The notes below the pieces were generated by a model, which was given only the letters and a program-made list of their open reading frames with translations, searched no databases and was not told the DNA's origin. 64,000 nucleotides of DNA from Flagellimonas zhangzhouensis (GTDB lineage Bacteria > Bacteroidota > Bacteroidia > Flavobacteriales > Flavobacteriaceae), in NCBI RefSeq assembly GCF_900102925.1, contig NZ_FNKI01000002.1, positions 806,001 to 870,000 on the forward strand, given 5' to 3'. The first letter of the stretch is position 1. The number at the start of each line of letters is the position of its first letter. The position numbers were made by a program, and so were the translations under genes. This document shows, in pieces, positions 17,526 to 27,400 of this stretch.

Positions 17526-18015
17526 ATTTCAAATTCGAATATGTTTGAATGAAATTTATAGCCTCATTACAAACATCAAGACTACTTAAAGATATTAATT
17601 TAGATTTTCTCGTATGTCGATTGCATAAAAGATAAATGTCAAACGTATTAAATGTTGAAGACACCCTACCATGTGAAGCAACAAGAATTGATGAATAATT
17701 TTTTCTTTTTTTGAATTTAAGGATAGTGATTGCTTCAAAGTCATTCAATTTAATTTCAGACTTCAAAATCAATATTTTTCCAATGTAAATCCCTTTGTAA
17801 ATACTACCATTTTTATGAAAAAATCCTTTTTTGGAAAAAAGAAAAATAATTGGAGTTAAAACAATTGGTGTAACCCATAACCATTTAAAATCATTGTTAT
17901 AGATAATATTAGAAAGTAATGTCTCATATAATATTATAATAGCTAAGAGATCTAATATTATAAGTTGGATTTTTTGTTCAAGAGTTAGAATTGATTCCAA
18001 TGGCAATTTTCCCAT
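17497..18015 (-). CDS. Hypothetical membrane protein, AT-rich
   Basis: A 172-residue protein not recognised. Two hydrophobic segments (about residues 13-31 and 41-58) are followed by a soluble basic and hydrophobic domain. The layout of two helices followed by a beta-rich tail (GIYIGKILILKSEIKLNDFEAITILKFKKRKN) resembles small membrane proteins with a PH-like domain, but this is only an impression. The DNA is more AT-rich than its neighbours. It overlaps the start of the M23 gene by 29 nt. Confidence 0.65.
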   Translation of the reverse strand: MGKLPLESILTLEQKIQLIILDLLAIIILYETLLSNIIYNNDFKWLWVTPIVLTPIIFLFSKKGFFHKNGSIYKGIYIGKILILKSEIKLNDFEAITILKFKKRKNYSSILVASHGRVSSTFNTFDIYLLCNRHTRKSKLISLSSLDVCNEAINFIQTYSNLKFEIYSPDFS

Positions 18016-18157
18016 AATTGATTCAGTTAGGAATTAAACTAACGGAATCAAATGAAAAATGTACGTAACAATTGACCAACACCCCATTTGAATTGACGAA
18101 TCACCAATCCAACAGAAAAAGAAAAGGAAAAGAAAAGAAGATGAAAAGAAAAAGAAC

Positions 18158-18673
18158 TTAGATCTTCTTCATTTGCTGTTGCATCATCTTAATTTGGTCG
18201 GTAAGCATGTTGTTCTTGTCCAACTTTTTGGCCTCTTGCAACAATTGGGTCGCCTCACGCTTTCTGCGCTTTTGCATAGCAATACCCGCCAAGCTCAATT
18301 TGGTCATGGCCACATCGTAATCCATGGTCAAACCAAATTTTAGTGCTTTTTTAAAGTATTTTTCGGCCTGGGTCAGGTTTTTTTGGGAGTAGATGATTCC
18401 GTGCAGGTAATTAAAGTACCCCTGTTGCTTTTTAATCAAGGCGGCTTCAGGGTTCTTGATCTTGCTCAACCACATTTGGGTGCCCTCCAAATCCTGTTTT
18501 CTCATTTTAAGGAAAGCCAAAAGAATAAACTCGTTCCGAAAATATAAGAAAATAAAAACCAGGGAGAATAAAATCAAGGCGATACCATTACCTATATTAC
18601 CTTCAATAAATTGGTAAACGGCATATGCAATGATCATTACGGCTATTACGAGCTTAATATTTTTGTTGAACAT
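18158..18673 (-). CDS. Two-helix membrane protein with TPR-like repeats
   Basis: A 171-residue protein with two transmembrane helices at the N-terminus (about 7-25 and 28-46) and a cytoplasmic helical part containing TPR-like pairs (GYFNYLHGIIYSQKNLTQAEKYFKKALKFG, then AKLSLAGIAMQKRRKREATQLLQEA). It is probably a scaffold at the inner membrane; the partner is unknown. It is divergent from rpmH, and a polypurine tract follows its stop. Confidence 0.75.
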   Translation of the reverse strand: MFNKNIKLVIAVMIIAYAVYQFIEGNIGNGIALILFSLVFIFLYFRNEFILLAFLKMRKQDLEGTQMWLSKIKNPEAALIKKQQGYFNYLHGIIYSQKNLTQAEKYFKKALKFGLTMDYDVAMTKLSLAGIAMQKRRKREATQLLQEAKKLDKNNMLTDQIKMMQQQMKKI

Positions 18674-18749
18674 GTTGTCTGAGATTTTTACCTTTGTTTA
18701 AGCGGTTGCAAAAGTACTAAAAACAAAATTAAATATTTTTCTTTAGGGC

Positions 18750-18779
18750 TTGTCAAAATAAAAAGTCTTTGTATATTTG
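18750..18779 (+). promoter_or_regulatory. Promoter of rpmH
   Basis: TTG (18750-18752), 19-nt spacer, then TATATTTG (18772-18779): an exact match to the Bacteroidota vegetative consensus TTG-N17-23-TAnnTTTG. The start codon is at 18842, giving a leader of about 55 nt. Confidence 0.75.
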
Positions 18780-18841
18780 CGCCCAGAATTTTTTAGGGAA
18801 AAGAATTTTCCCATCAACAAAATCCATTAAAGAGTTCCGAA

Positions 18842-19000
18842 ATGAAAAGAACGTATCAGCCGTCAAAAAGGAAGAGAAGAAACAAGCATGGTTTTAGGGA
18901 GCGCATGGCGACTGCCAATGGTAGAAAAGTTCTTGCGAGAAGAAGAGCCAAAGGAAGAAAGAGATTAACTGTTTCCTCTGAGCCAAGACATAAAAAATAA
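18842..19000 (+). CDS. rpmH: 50S ribosomal protein L34
   Basis: A 52-residue, highly basic protein ([20 protein letters not shown] at the start, then [20 protein letters not shown]) that matches bacterial L34 throughout. It is a structural protein of the large ribosomal subunit. It has its own strong promoter and a strong terminator before carB. The usual neighbours rnpA and dnaA are not here, as is common in Bacteroidota. Confidence 0.98.
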   Translation: MKRTYQPSKRKRRNKHGFRERMATANGRKVLARRRAKGRKRLTVSSEPRHKK

Positions 19001-19025
19001 TGATGAAAATTATTATTAAATTAAA

Positions 19026-19057
19026 GGTGTTACTTTTTTAGGTAACACCTTTTTTTT
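19026..19057 (+). terminator. Terminator of rpmH
   Basis: GGTGTTAC (19026-19033) and GTAACACC (19042-19049) form a perfect 8-bp stem with an 8-nt loop, followed by eight T. Confidence 0.92.
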
Positions 19058-19091
19058 GACATATTGAGAAATAACGAGTAACCCTAAGAGA

Positions 19092-21944
19092 ATGCCCAAA
19101 AGAAAAGATTTAAATTCCATTTTGATTATTGGTTCTGGTCCAATTATTATTGGTCAGGCGTGTGAGTTCGATTACTCTGGTTCCCAAGCGCTTAGGTCGC
19201 TTCGCGAAGATGGTATAGAAACCATTTTGATCAACAGCAACCCTGCTACGATCATGACCGACCCTGCCATGGCAGACCATGTGTATCTAAAACCCTTGAA
19301 CACCAAATCCATTGTTGAGATCCTACAAAAACATCCCAATATCGATGCGGTTTTACCGACCATGGGTGGACAAACAGCATTGAACCTTTGTATCGAGGCC
19401 GATGAAAAAGGAATTTGGGAAGATTTTGGCGTAGAGATCATCGGGGTGGACATTGATGCCATCAACATTACCGAAGATCGTGAGAAGTTTAGGGAGCTTA
19501 TGCTTAAAATTGGGGTAGGAATGCCGCCTCAAGCTTCTGCTACCTCTTTCCTTAAAGGAAAGGAAATTGCCCAGGAATTTGGTTTCCCGTTGGTAATTAG
19601 AGCTTCGTTTACCCTTGGTGGTGCTGGAGCAGGTATCGTTTATGATCCAGAAGATTTTGACGATATGTTGAGCCATGGATTGGAAGTTTCGCCGATTCAC
19701 GAAGTAATGATCGATAAGGCCTTGATGGGCTGGAAAGAATACGAGTTGGAGTTGCTACGTGACAAAAACGACAACGTAGTGATCATCTGTACCATCGAAA
19801 ACATGGACCCAATGGGGATTCACACTGGGGATTCCATTACCGTGGCACCTGCGATGACCCTTTCCGACAGTACATTCCAACGTATGAGGGATATGGCCAT
19901 CCATATGATGCGCAGTATCGGGGATTTTGCTGGTGGATGTAACGTACAGTTCGCAGTAAGTCCAGATGAAAAAGAAGATATTATTGCCATTGAGATCAAC
20001 CCAAGGGTTTCCCGTTCGTCTGCATTGGCATCTAAAGCAACAGGGTATCCGATTGCGAAAATCGCGGCCAAATTGGCCATCGGTTACACTTTGGATGAGT
20101 TGGACAACCAAATTACCAAGTCCACTTCGGCCTTGTTCGAGCCAACTTTGGACTACGTAATCGTAAAAATACCACGTTGGAATTTCGATAAGTTTGAAGG
20201 TTCCGATAGAACATTGGGACTTCAAATGAAATCTGTTGGCGAGGTGATGGGAATTGGGCGTTCCTTCCAAGAAGCCTTGCACAAAGCCACTCAATCCCTC
20301 GAAATCAAACGAAATGGATTGGGCGCCGATGGAAAAGGGTACAAAGACTACGAAACCATCATTGAAAAACTGCGTGTACCTAGCTGGGATAGGGTTTTCG
20401 TGATCTACGATGCCATCCAATTGGGTATTCCGTTAAAACGCATTCACGAGATCACCAAAATAGACATGTGGTTCTTAAAACAATACGAAGAGCTACATTT
20501 CTTGGAGATGGAAATCTCAAAATATACCATAGAAAGCTTGCCAAAAGCCTTGTTGTTGGAGGCCAAGCAAAAAGGGTTCGCCGATCGTCAAATTGCACAC
20601 ATGTTGGATTGTTGGGAAAGCGAAGTACATACCAAGCGTATGGATTTGAACATCAACAGGGTGTACAAGTTGGTAGATACCTGTGCGGCTGAGTTTAAAG
20701 CGGTAACTCCTTATTATTACTCCACGTTCGAAGAAGAAATCGAAACCGCAGATGGCGAACGCTATGTGGCCAACGACAGTGTGGTGACCGACAAGAAAAA
20801 GGTGGTGGTTTTGGGTTCAGGACCTAACCGAATCGGGCAAGGAATTGAATTTGATTATTGCTGTGTGCATGGTGTTTTGGCATCTGCTGAATGTGGCTAC
20901 GAGACCATTATGATCAACTGTAACCCAGAGACCGTTTCCACTGATTTTGATACGGCGGACAAACTATATTTTGAGCCTGTATTCTGGGAACACATTTACG
21001 ATATCATCCTACATGAAAAACCAGAGGGTGTAATTGTTCAGTTGGGAGGTCAGACCGCATTGAAATTGGCCGAAAAGTTGGATAAATACGGCATCAACAT
21101 CATAGGAACCAGTTTCCAATCCTTGGATTTGGCGGAAGATAGAGGTAGTTTCTCCACATTGTTGAAAGACAACAACATTCCTTATCCAAAATTCGGAGTG
21201 GCTGAAACCGCTGACGAAGCTTTAGATTTGGCAGAAGAATTAAATTTCCCATTGTTGGTTAGACCGTCTTATGTATTGGGTGGTCAAGGGATGAAAATTG
21301 TGATCAACAAAGAAGAATTGGAAGCCCATGTGGTGGACTTGTTGCGCAAAATCCCGAACAACAAATTGTTGTTAGATCACTATTTGGATGGCGCCATCGA
21401 AGCAGAAGCTGATGCTATTTGTGACGGGGAAGATGTGTATATCATCGGAATCATGGAGCATATTGAGCCTTGTGGAATCCACTCAGGAGACTCGAATGCG
21501 ACCTTGCCACCGTTCAACTTGGGTGAATTTGTAATGCAGCAAATAAAAGACCATACCAAAAAGATTGCCTTGGCATTGAACACGGTTGGTTTGATCAACA
21601 TCCAGTTTGCTGTTAAAGATGATATTGTTTACATCATCGAGGCAAACCCAAGGGCATCACGTACTGTTCCTTTTATCGCGAAAGCATACAAAGAACCTTA
21701 TGTGAACTATGCTACCAAGGTAATGTTGGGTGAGAAGAAAGTGAAAGATTTTAACTTTAACCCACAATTGGAGGGCTACGCTATAAAACAACCTGTATTC
21801 TCTTTCAACAAGTTCCCGAACGTAAACAAAAACCTAGGGCCAGAAATGAAGAGTACTGGAGAGAGCATCTTGTTTATTGATAGCCTAAAGGATGATGAGT
21901 TCTATAACTTGTACTCCAGAAGAAAGATGTACTTGAGCAAGTAA
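19092..21944 (+). CDS. carB: Carbamoyl-phosphate synthase large subunit, short form
   Basis: The ammonia- and ATP-using subunit that makes carbamoyl phosphate for pyrimidines and arginine. Two homologous ATP-grasp halves are visible, starting at ILIIGSGPIIIGQACEFDYS and VVVLGSGPNRIGQGIEFDYC, each with ATP-grasp blocks (FPLVIRASFTLGGAGAG; FPLLVRPSYVLGGQGM). At 950 residues it is about 120 shorter than E. coli CarB; it stops shortly after GPEMKSTGE, where the C-terminal MGS-like allosteric domain would begin. carA is not in the window. Confidence 0.96.
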   Translation: MPKRKDLNSILIIGSGPIIIGQACEFDYSGSQALRSLREDGIETILINSNPATIMTDPAMADHVYLKPLNTKSIVEILQKHPNIDAVLPTMGGQTALNLCIEADEKGIWEDFGVEIIGVDIDAINITEDREKFRELMLKIGVGMPPQASATSFLKGKEIAQEFGFPLVIRASFTLGGAGAGIVYDPEDFDDMLSHGLEVSPIHEVMIDKALMGWKEYELELLRDKNDNVVIICTIENMDPMGIHTGDSITVAPAMTLSDSTFQRMRDMAIHMMRSIGDFAGGCNVQFAVSPDEKEDIIAIEINPRVSRSSALASKATGYPIAKIAAKLAIGYTLDELDNQITKSTSALFEPTLDYVIVKIPRWNFDKFEGSDRTLGLQMKSVGEVMGIGRSFQEALHKATQSLEIKRNGLGADGKGYKDYETIIEKLRVPSWDRVFVIYDAIQLGIPLKRIHEITKIDMWFLKQYEELHFLEMEISKYTIESLPKALLLEAKQKGFADRQIAHMLDCWESEVHTKRMDLNINRVYKLVDTCAAEFKAVTPYYYSTFEEEIETADGERYVANDSVVTDKKKVVVLGSGPNRIGQGIEFDYCCVHGVLASAECGYETIMINCNPETVSTDFDTADKLYFEPVFWEHIYDIILHEKPEGVIVQLGGQTALKLAEKLDKYGINIIGTSFQSLDLAEDRGSFSTLLKDNNIPYPKFGVAETADEALDLAEELNFPLLVRPSYVLGGQGMKIVINKEELEAHVVDLLRKIPNNKLLLDHYLDGAIEAEADAICDGEDVYIIGIMEHIEPCGIHSGDSNATLPPFNLGEFVMQQIKDHTKKIALALNTVGLINIQFAVKDDIVYIIEANPRASRTVPFIAKAYKEPYVNYATKVMLGEKKVKDFNFNPQLEGYAIKQPVFSFNKFPNVNKNLGPEMKSTGESILFIDSLKDDEFYNLYSRRKMYLSK

Positions 21945-21962
21945 TACAAAGTATTTACATAG

Positions 21963-21991
21963 AAAAAGGGCTGCTTTAAGCGGCCTTTTTT
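21963..21991. terminator. Terminator between carB and lipoprotein gene
   Basis: An AAAAAGGGCTGC arm pairs with GCGGCCTTTTTT across the 5-nt loop TTTAA. The A-run and T-run on both sides allow it to end carB (+) and the convergent lipoprotein gene (-). Confidence 0.8.
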
Positions 21992-21996
21992 ATGCT

Positions 21997-22587
21997 TTAT
22001 TCTCTGATAGGAGTAAAAGACTCCGCAATCATTTCAAAAGTTGTTCGGTATTGGTCTGCATAGGATGTAAAGGTCCAGGACATAATCATATATACTTTTT
22101 CGCCACCATCAATAAAGGTTAGGAAATAAGTGATTTCCTCATCCACACCCTCTACATGGGCACTGATTTCAACCGATTCACTTTCCAACCCATGAATTGT
22201 ATTTGGTTTGGGTTCTGATTGTTGATGCATATTCATGGTAGTTCCAAGCAGTTGCATTTGAATGGCCCTATAATTTTGTAGGGGAGAAGCTTCATCGTTG
22301 TATTCTTCCAATTCTTTTAGAATTTCAATAAACTCCGCCTTGGGCTCATCAATAATAATGGTATAGGTTTCTTTAAGGGCATTTTGATATTGCAATGAGG
22401 CTTCTTCATTCAATGCCGTGGTGCCCCTCATAAATTTTGGAATGGAAACTTGATATTCCCCATTGACCGAAACGGTATTAAAATCTTCGAATTTGGTATT
22501 CTCATCCGCTTCCTTATTACCAGACCCTAAACAGGAAACAAAAAGAAATGCGCAACAGAAAACAACAATTTTAGAGATGGATTTCAT
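21997..22587 (-). CDS. Hypothetical lipoprotein
   Basis: About 196 residues, not recognised. The ATG at 22587 gives a clean lipoprotein signal (MKSISKIVVFCCAFLFVSC, lipobox F-V-S-C); an ORF extension of 21 codons upstream is probably untranslated. The mature part is acidic with alternating strands (QVSIPKFMRG, YTIIIDEPK, ITYFLTFIDGGEKVYMIMSWT, FEMIAESF). This resembles the layout of PsbP/DUF1795-type domains that assess short proteins in the periplasm, a weak impression only. Confidence 0.7.
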   Translation of the reverse strand: MKSISKIVVFCCAFLFVSCLGSGNKEADENTKFEDFNTVSVNGEYQVSIPKFMRGTTALNEEASLQYQNALKETYTIIIDEPKAEFIEILKELEEYNDEASPLQNYRAIQMQLLGTTMNMHQQSEPKPNTIHGLESESVEISAHVEGVDEEITYFLTFIDGGEKVYMIMSWTFTSYADQYRTTFEMIAESFTPIRE

Positions 22588-22751
22588 GGTTTGGATTGAT
22601 TTCAACACTAAGATAATGGTAAAAAAGACTGATATTTTGCTGAAAATCAAAAATCCAATTTATCTGTTTTGCTTTTTCTGCCAGCGATTACAATTTTTAT
22701 TTTAAAAAAAATAGCCCTTTTTTAAATTTTAACCATTATTAACAACAAGCG

Positions 22752-22783
22752 TTTGTTGGTGAACTTCCATTGACATAGCTTTG
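22752..22783 (+). promoter_or_regulatory. Promoter upstream of the small exported protein
   Basis: TTTG (22752-22755), 20-nt spacer, TAGCTTTG (22776-22783): a full Bacteroidota promoter match. The ATG at 22792 is only 8 nt after the -7 box, so the message would be leaderless or nearly so. Confidence 0.6.
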
Positions 22784-22791
22784 TCCCCCAA

Positions 22792-23196
22792 ATGAAAAAG
22801 GCATTTAAAAAATATAGCTTTCCATTACTGATCCTACTATTGGGAGGCTTCATCAATTTGTATGCATATTCGCAAACAGCTATTGATGATTCAGATGCCT
22901 GTTATGTACTAGGTTATGAGGAATCTAACGATGCTTCTACCATTCATCATGTACCTTCAACTGAGGACCACAAGCATTACGCAGAGACCGAGGTTGAGGA
23001 ACAGGAAGAGCGAGAAGAAGAAGTTTCCTCCCACGACCACTACCTTCCCGATAGCAGTTACTTAACTGCATATTCACATACCAGCTTAGTAGAGCAATTC
23101 CTATCTGAATCTAACAGTGACAAGGGGTATTATACCTCCAAAGAAATCGCTACACCCACAAAGCGACACATTAGGTTCCAAGTTTTCCGTATTTAG
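22792..23196 (+). CDS. Small acidic, His-containing exported protein
   Basis: A 134-residue protein not recognised. A signal-like hydrophobic segment (residues 11-27, ending YAYSQ) precedes a mature part with many Glu and Asp (EVEEQEEREEEV) and several His (STIHHVPSTEDHKHYAE, SSHDHY). This composition could bind metal, by inference. It precedes the RND efflux operon by 143 nt in the same direction and may be part of it. It has its own promoter that leaves almost no leader. Confidence 0.65.
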   Translation: MKKAFKKYSFPLLILLLGGFINLYAYSQTAIDDSDACYVLGYEESNDASTIHHVPSTEDHKHYAETEVEEQEEREEEVSSHDHYLPDSSYLTAYSHTSLVEQFLSESNSDKGYYTSKEIATPTKRHIRFQVFRI

Positions 23197-23339
23197 AATT
23201 CTCCTCCAAAGAGGTTATATCCCTTATGGCTTCACATCAAAACTTTTGAGTAAAATTCAATAACCAGGGCAGGTCCATTGTTTATTTAGGATTCGGACTT
23301 CCCTAATTCATTCAGAAACCATTTTAAACCACTAAAACT

Positions 23340-24422
23340 ATGAGGAGAATTTCGTTCTTCATCGGCTTGTTGGTATTGATTATTCATACAAGCTGCGAAT
23401 CCAAAAAACACGAAAAAAAAGAAGAAACAAAGTACCTTGTTTCAAGTCCAATTCGATTGGATACTTCTATCACCAAGGACTATGTTTGTCAAATACATTC
23501 CATTAGGCACATTGAACTACGAGCCTTGGAAAAAGGATATTTACAGGATATTTATGTAGATGAAGGTCAAGTAGTAAAAAAGGGGCAACAGATGTTCCAC
23601 ATTATGCCCAACGTTTACGAAGCAGATCTTCAAAAGGCAAAAGCAGAAGCTGAAGTTGCCGAAATAGAATACAAAAACACCCAATTGCTGGCAGATGGTA
23701 ATGTAGTGTCAGCGAACGAATTGGCCATGGCCAAAGCAGAATTTGCAAGAGCTAAGGCAGAAGTATCGTTGGCCGAAACCCACTTGGGCTTCACCAACAT
23801 CCGTGCACCTTTTGATGGGATTATGGACCACTTGCATGTTCGAGAGGGCAGCCTTTTGGACGAGGGTGAATTGTTGACCACACTTTCAGACAACAGTAAA
23901 ATGTGGGTATACTTCAACGTACCCGAGGCCGAATACTTGGATTACATTACCAGTGCCAATAAAGGCAGCAAACAAGATGTGGAGCTTTTGATGGCCAATA
24001 ACAAAAAATTCTCAGAACATGGGATTGTTGAGACCATCGAAGGAGAGTTCAACAACGAAACGGGTAACATTGCCTTTAGGGCCACTTTCCCAAATCCAGA
24101 GGGTGTATTGCGCCACGGGGAAACAGGAAGTATTCTGATGACCATCCCGCTTAAAAATGCCATGTTGATTCCACAGAAAGCCACTTTCGAGGTTTTGGAC
24201 AAAAAATATGTGTTCGTATTGGATAAAGATGATAAAGTGCAACAGCGACAAATTGAGATAGGAGCAGAATTGCCCCATTTATTTGTGGTTAATAAGGGCC
24301 TTGAAGAGAGTGACAAGGTGTTGTTGGAGGGCATTAGAATGGTGCGAAGCGGTGAAAAAATTCATTATGAGTTTGAAAAACCAGCTTCCGTACTGTCACA
24401 CCTCGACCTGTACTCCGAATAG
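23340..24422 (+). CDS. RND efflux periplasmic adaptor (MFP), lipoprotein
   Basis: A 360-residue membrane-fusion protein linking the inner-membrane pump to the outer-membrane channel. It has a lipoprotein signal (lipobox H-T-S-C, Cys19), a lipoyl half-motif LEKGYLQDIYVDEGQVVKKG, a helical hairpin (about 100-150) and the second lipoyl half FTNIRAPFDGIMDHLHVREG. The C-terminal beta-barrel and membrane-proximal domains follow. First gene of a three-gene efflux operon, 23 nt before the pump gene. Confidence 0.93.
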   Translation: MRRISFFIGLLVLIIHTSCESKKHEKKEETKYLVSSPIRLDTSITKDYVCQIHSIRHIELRALEKGYLQDIYVDEGQVVKKGQQMFHIMPNVYEADLQKAKAEAEVAEIEYKNTQLLADGNVVSANELAMAKAEFARAKAEVSLAETHLGFTNIRAPFDGIMDHLHVREGSLLDEGELLTTLSDNSKMWVYFNVPEAEYLDYITSANKGSKQDVELLMANNKKFSEHGIVETIEGEFNNETGNIAFRATFPNPEGVLRHGETGSILMTIPLKNAMLIPQKATFEVLDKKYVFVLDKDDKVQQRQIEIGAELPHLFVVNKGLEESDKVLLEGIRMVRSGEKIHYEFEKPASVLSHLDLYSE

Positions 24423-24445
24423 CAACCCCATAATCTTTATCAGAC

Positions 24446-27400
24446 ATGTTTAAAAAGTTTATACATAGGCCAGTTTTGGCCATTGTGATCTCGGTCATCA
24501 TATTGTTTATTGGCTCTTTGGCCATAAAACAATTGCCCATCTCACAATTTCCACAGATCGCACCAACCACGGTAAACATATTTATTGCGTATCCGGGTTC
24601 GAGTGCAGATGTTTTGGTTAAATCAACCTTGATTCCTTTGGAAACCTCAATTAACGGGGTGCAAGGGATGCGATACATTGCATCTGACGCCACTAGTGCA
24701 GGTGAAGGAACTTTAAGGGTGATTTTTGAACCAGGAACAGACCCTAATGAAGCAGTAGTACGGGTAAAAACCAGGGTTGACCAGGTGATGCCATTATTGC
24801 CAGAACTGGTGCAACGAGAAGGAGTGATTATTACCCCCGTACAACCCAGTATGTTGATGTATGTGAACCTGTACAGTGATGCTAAGGACAATGACGAAAA
24901 GTTCCTGTACAACTACGCATACACCAAAATGATTCCCGAAATACAGCGTATCAATGGTATTGCGAGTGCACAGATTTTGGGTAGCCGTAAGTTTGCGATG
25001 CGTGTTTGGTTAAAACCCGACCGTATGCGTGCCTACAATGTTTCTGCCGAAGAAATTTTGGAAGCCATGCAAGACCAAAGTATTTTGGCCAGACCAGGTC
25101 GTTTAGGCCGTAGCTCGGGAAAAAGAGCGCAATCCTTGGAATATGTTTTGGTCTACCAAGACCGATATAGCGAACCAGAGCAGTACAAGGACATCATCAT
25201 CAAGGCCAATGAAGAAGGTGAGATTTTGAAGTTGGGTGATTTGGCCGATGTGGAATTAGGAAGTGAATTCTTCGATATATATTCCAATTTGGATGGAAAA
25301 CCGTCGGCATCCATCGTATTAAAACAGACGTTTGGAAGTAATGGTAGCGATGTTATCGAATCCGTAAAAGAAAAATTGACCGAGCTGGAAGCAGAAATGC
25401 CTCCTGGAATCGATTACAAGATCAGTTATGACGTATCCAATTTCTTGGATGCCTCCATCGAACAAGTTTTGCACACCCTGCGTGATGCCTTTATCCTTGT
25501 GGCCATTGTTGTATTCCTGTTTTTAGGGGATTGGCGTTCTACTTTAATTCCGATCATTGCGGTACCCGTGTCCTTGATCGGTGCATTTTTTGTAATGCAG
25601 CTTTTCGGATTGTCCATCAACCTGATTACGTTATTTGCCTTGGTATTGGCGATTGGTATTGTGGTGGATGATGCGATTGTGGTGGTGGAAGCCGTCCACA
25701 TGAAGATGGAAGAAGAACACCTGACGCCGTACAAAGCGGCCTATGCCGTATTGGGTGAAATTGGTGGTGCCATTATCGCGATTACCATGGTGATGGTGTC
25801 CGTGTTTATCCCGATTTCATTCATGACAGGACCAGTTGGGGTATTCTACAGGCAATTCTCGATAACCATGGCGGGTTCCATAATCATTTCCGCTTTGGTG
25901 GCCTTGACTTTGACTCCAGTGCTTTGTGCCATGATGTTGAAAAATACGCATGGTCAGCCAAGAAAAAAATCATTGATGAACCGATTCATCGATTGGTTCA
26001 ACCGTGGATTTGAAAAATTGACTGGACGTTATGTGAAAGTGTTGAACAAGGTAGTAAGTCGTAGGATACTCACCTTTGGAGTATTGTTGGCGTTCTGTGC
26101 GGGTATTTTCTTTACCAATAACATTTTGCCAGCAGGATTTATCCCAAGTGAAGACCAAGGGATGATCTATGCGATAATCCAAACCCCTCCTGGGGCCACT
26201 TTGGAACGTACCAACGAAGTAGCACGTAAACTTCAGGCCATCTGTGAGGAGACCGAAGGGGTGGAATCCGTTTCATCCTTGGCAGGTTATGAGATCATGA
26301 CGGAAGGTCGTGGTTCCAACGCAGGTACCTGTTTGATCAACTTAAAACCATGGTCGCAACGGGAACACTCCGTTCACGAGATCATGGAAGAATTGGAAGA
26401 AGAGACCAAAGATTTAGGGGCAGTGATTGAATACTTCGAGCCCCCTGCTGTCCCTGGCTTTGGTTCATCTGGTGGTTTCTCCATGCGTTTGTTGGACAAG
26501 ACCAACGGAACCGATTACCACGAATTCGAGCGTATCAACAACGATTTTATGGATGCCTTGAGAGAACGTAAGGAACTCACAGGTCTGTTCACTTTCTACG
26601 CAGCGAATTATCCGCAGTATGAGTTGAAAATCAACAATAAAGCGGCTATGCAAAAAGGTGTTTCCATAGGAAAAGCCATGGAAAACCTGAATATTTTGAT
26701 TGGTAGTACCTACGAACAAGGATTTATCCGTTTTGGTCGATTCTTTAAAGTGTACACCCAAGCCGCACCTGAGTACCGTGGAATGCCATCGGACTTGGAA
26801 AAGCTGTTTGTGAAAAACGAAGAGGGTGAAATGGTGCCTTATTCTGCCTTTATGACGATGGAAAAACGTTTGGGACCGAACGAGATTACCCGTTACAATC
26901 TGTACAATTCAGCAGCAATTAGAGGACTTCCAGCTAAAGGGTACACTAGTGGTGATGCCATTAAAGCCATTGAAGAAGTGGCAGCCCAAACCTTGCCGAG
27001 AGGTTATGATGTGTCTTGGGAGGGATTGTCCTACGATGAAGCACGTCGTGGAAATGAATCACTCTACATCTTTATTGTGGTATTGATTTTCGTGTACTTG
27101 GTACTTGCCGCCCAATACGAAAGTTTCTTGTTGCCTTTGGCTGTAATTCTTTCCTTACCTATCGGGATTTTTGGATCGTTCGTGATGCTGAAATCCATGG
27201 GCTTGGCCAATGACGTGTATGCACAGATCGGTATGATCATGTTGGTGGGGCTGTTAGGGAAAAACGCGGTATTGATCGTGGAATTTGCCGTACAGAAGCG
27301 ACGCGAAGGCTTTACCATTTTGGCAGCAGCCATTGAAGGGGCCAAAGTGCGTTTCAGGCCTATTTTGATGACCTCTTTTGCGTTTATCGCTGGTTTGATT

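Noticed and set aside
19000..19041. A 13-codon ORF between rpmH and its terminator.
   Set aside because: It runs into the terminator stem, has no recognisable features and is likely chance.
19755..20420. A 221-codon ORF antisense to carB.
   Set aside because: It is the mirror of the carB frame; the carB product is fully conserved in this stretch and the antisense protein resembles nothing.
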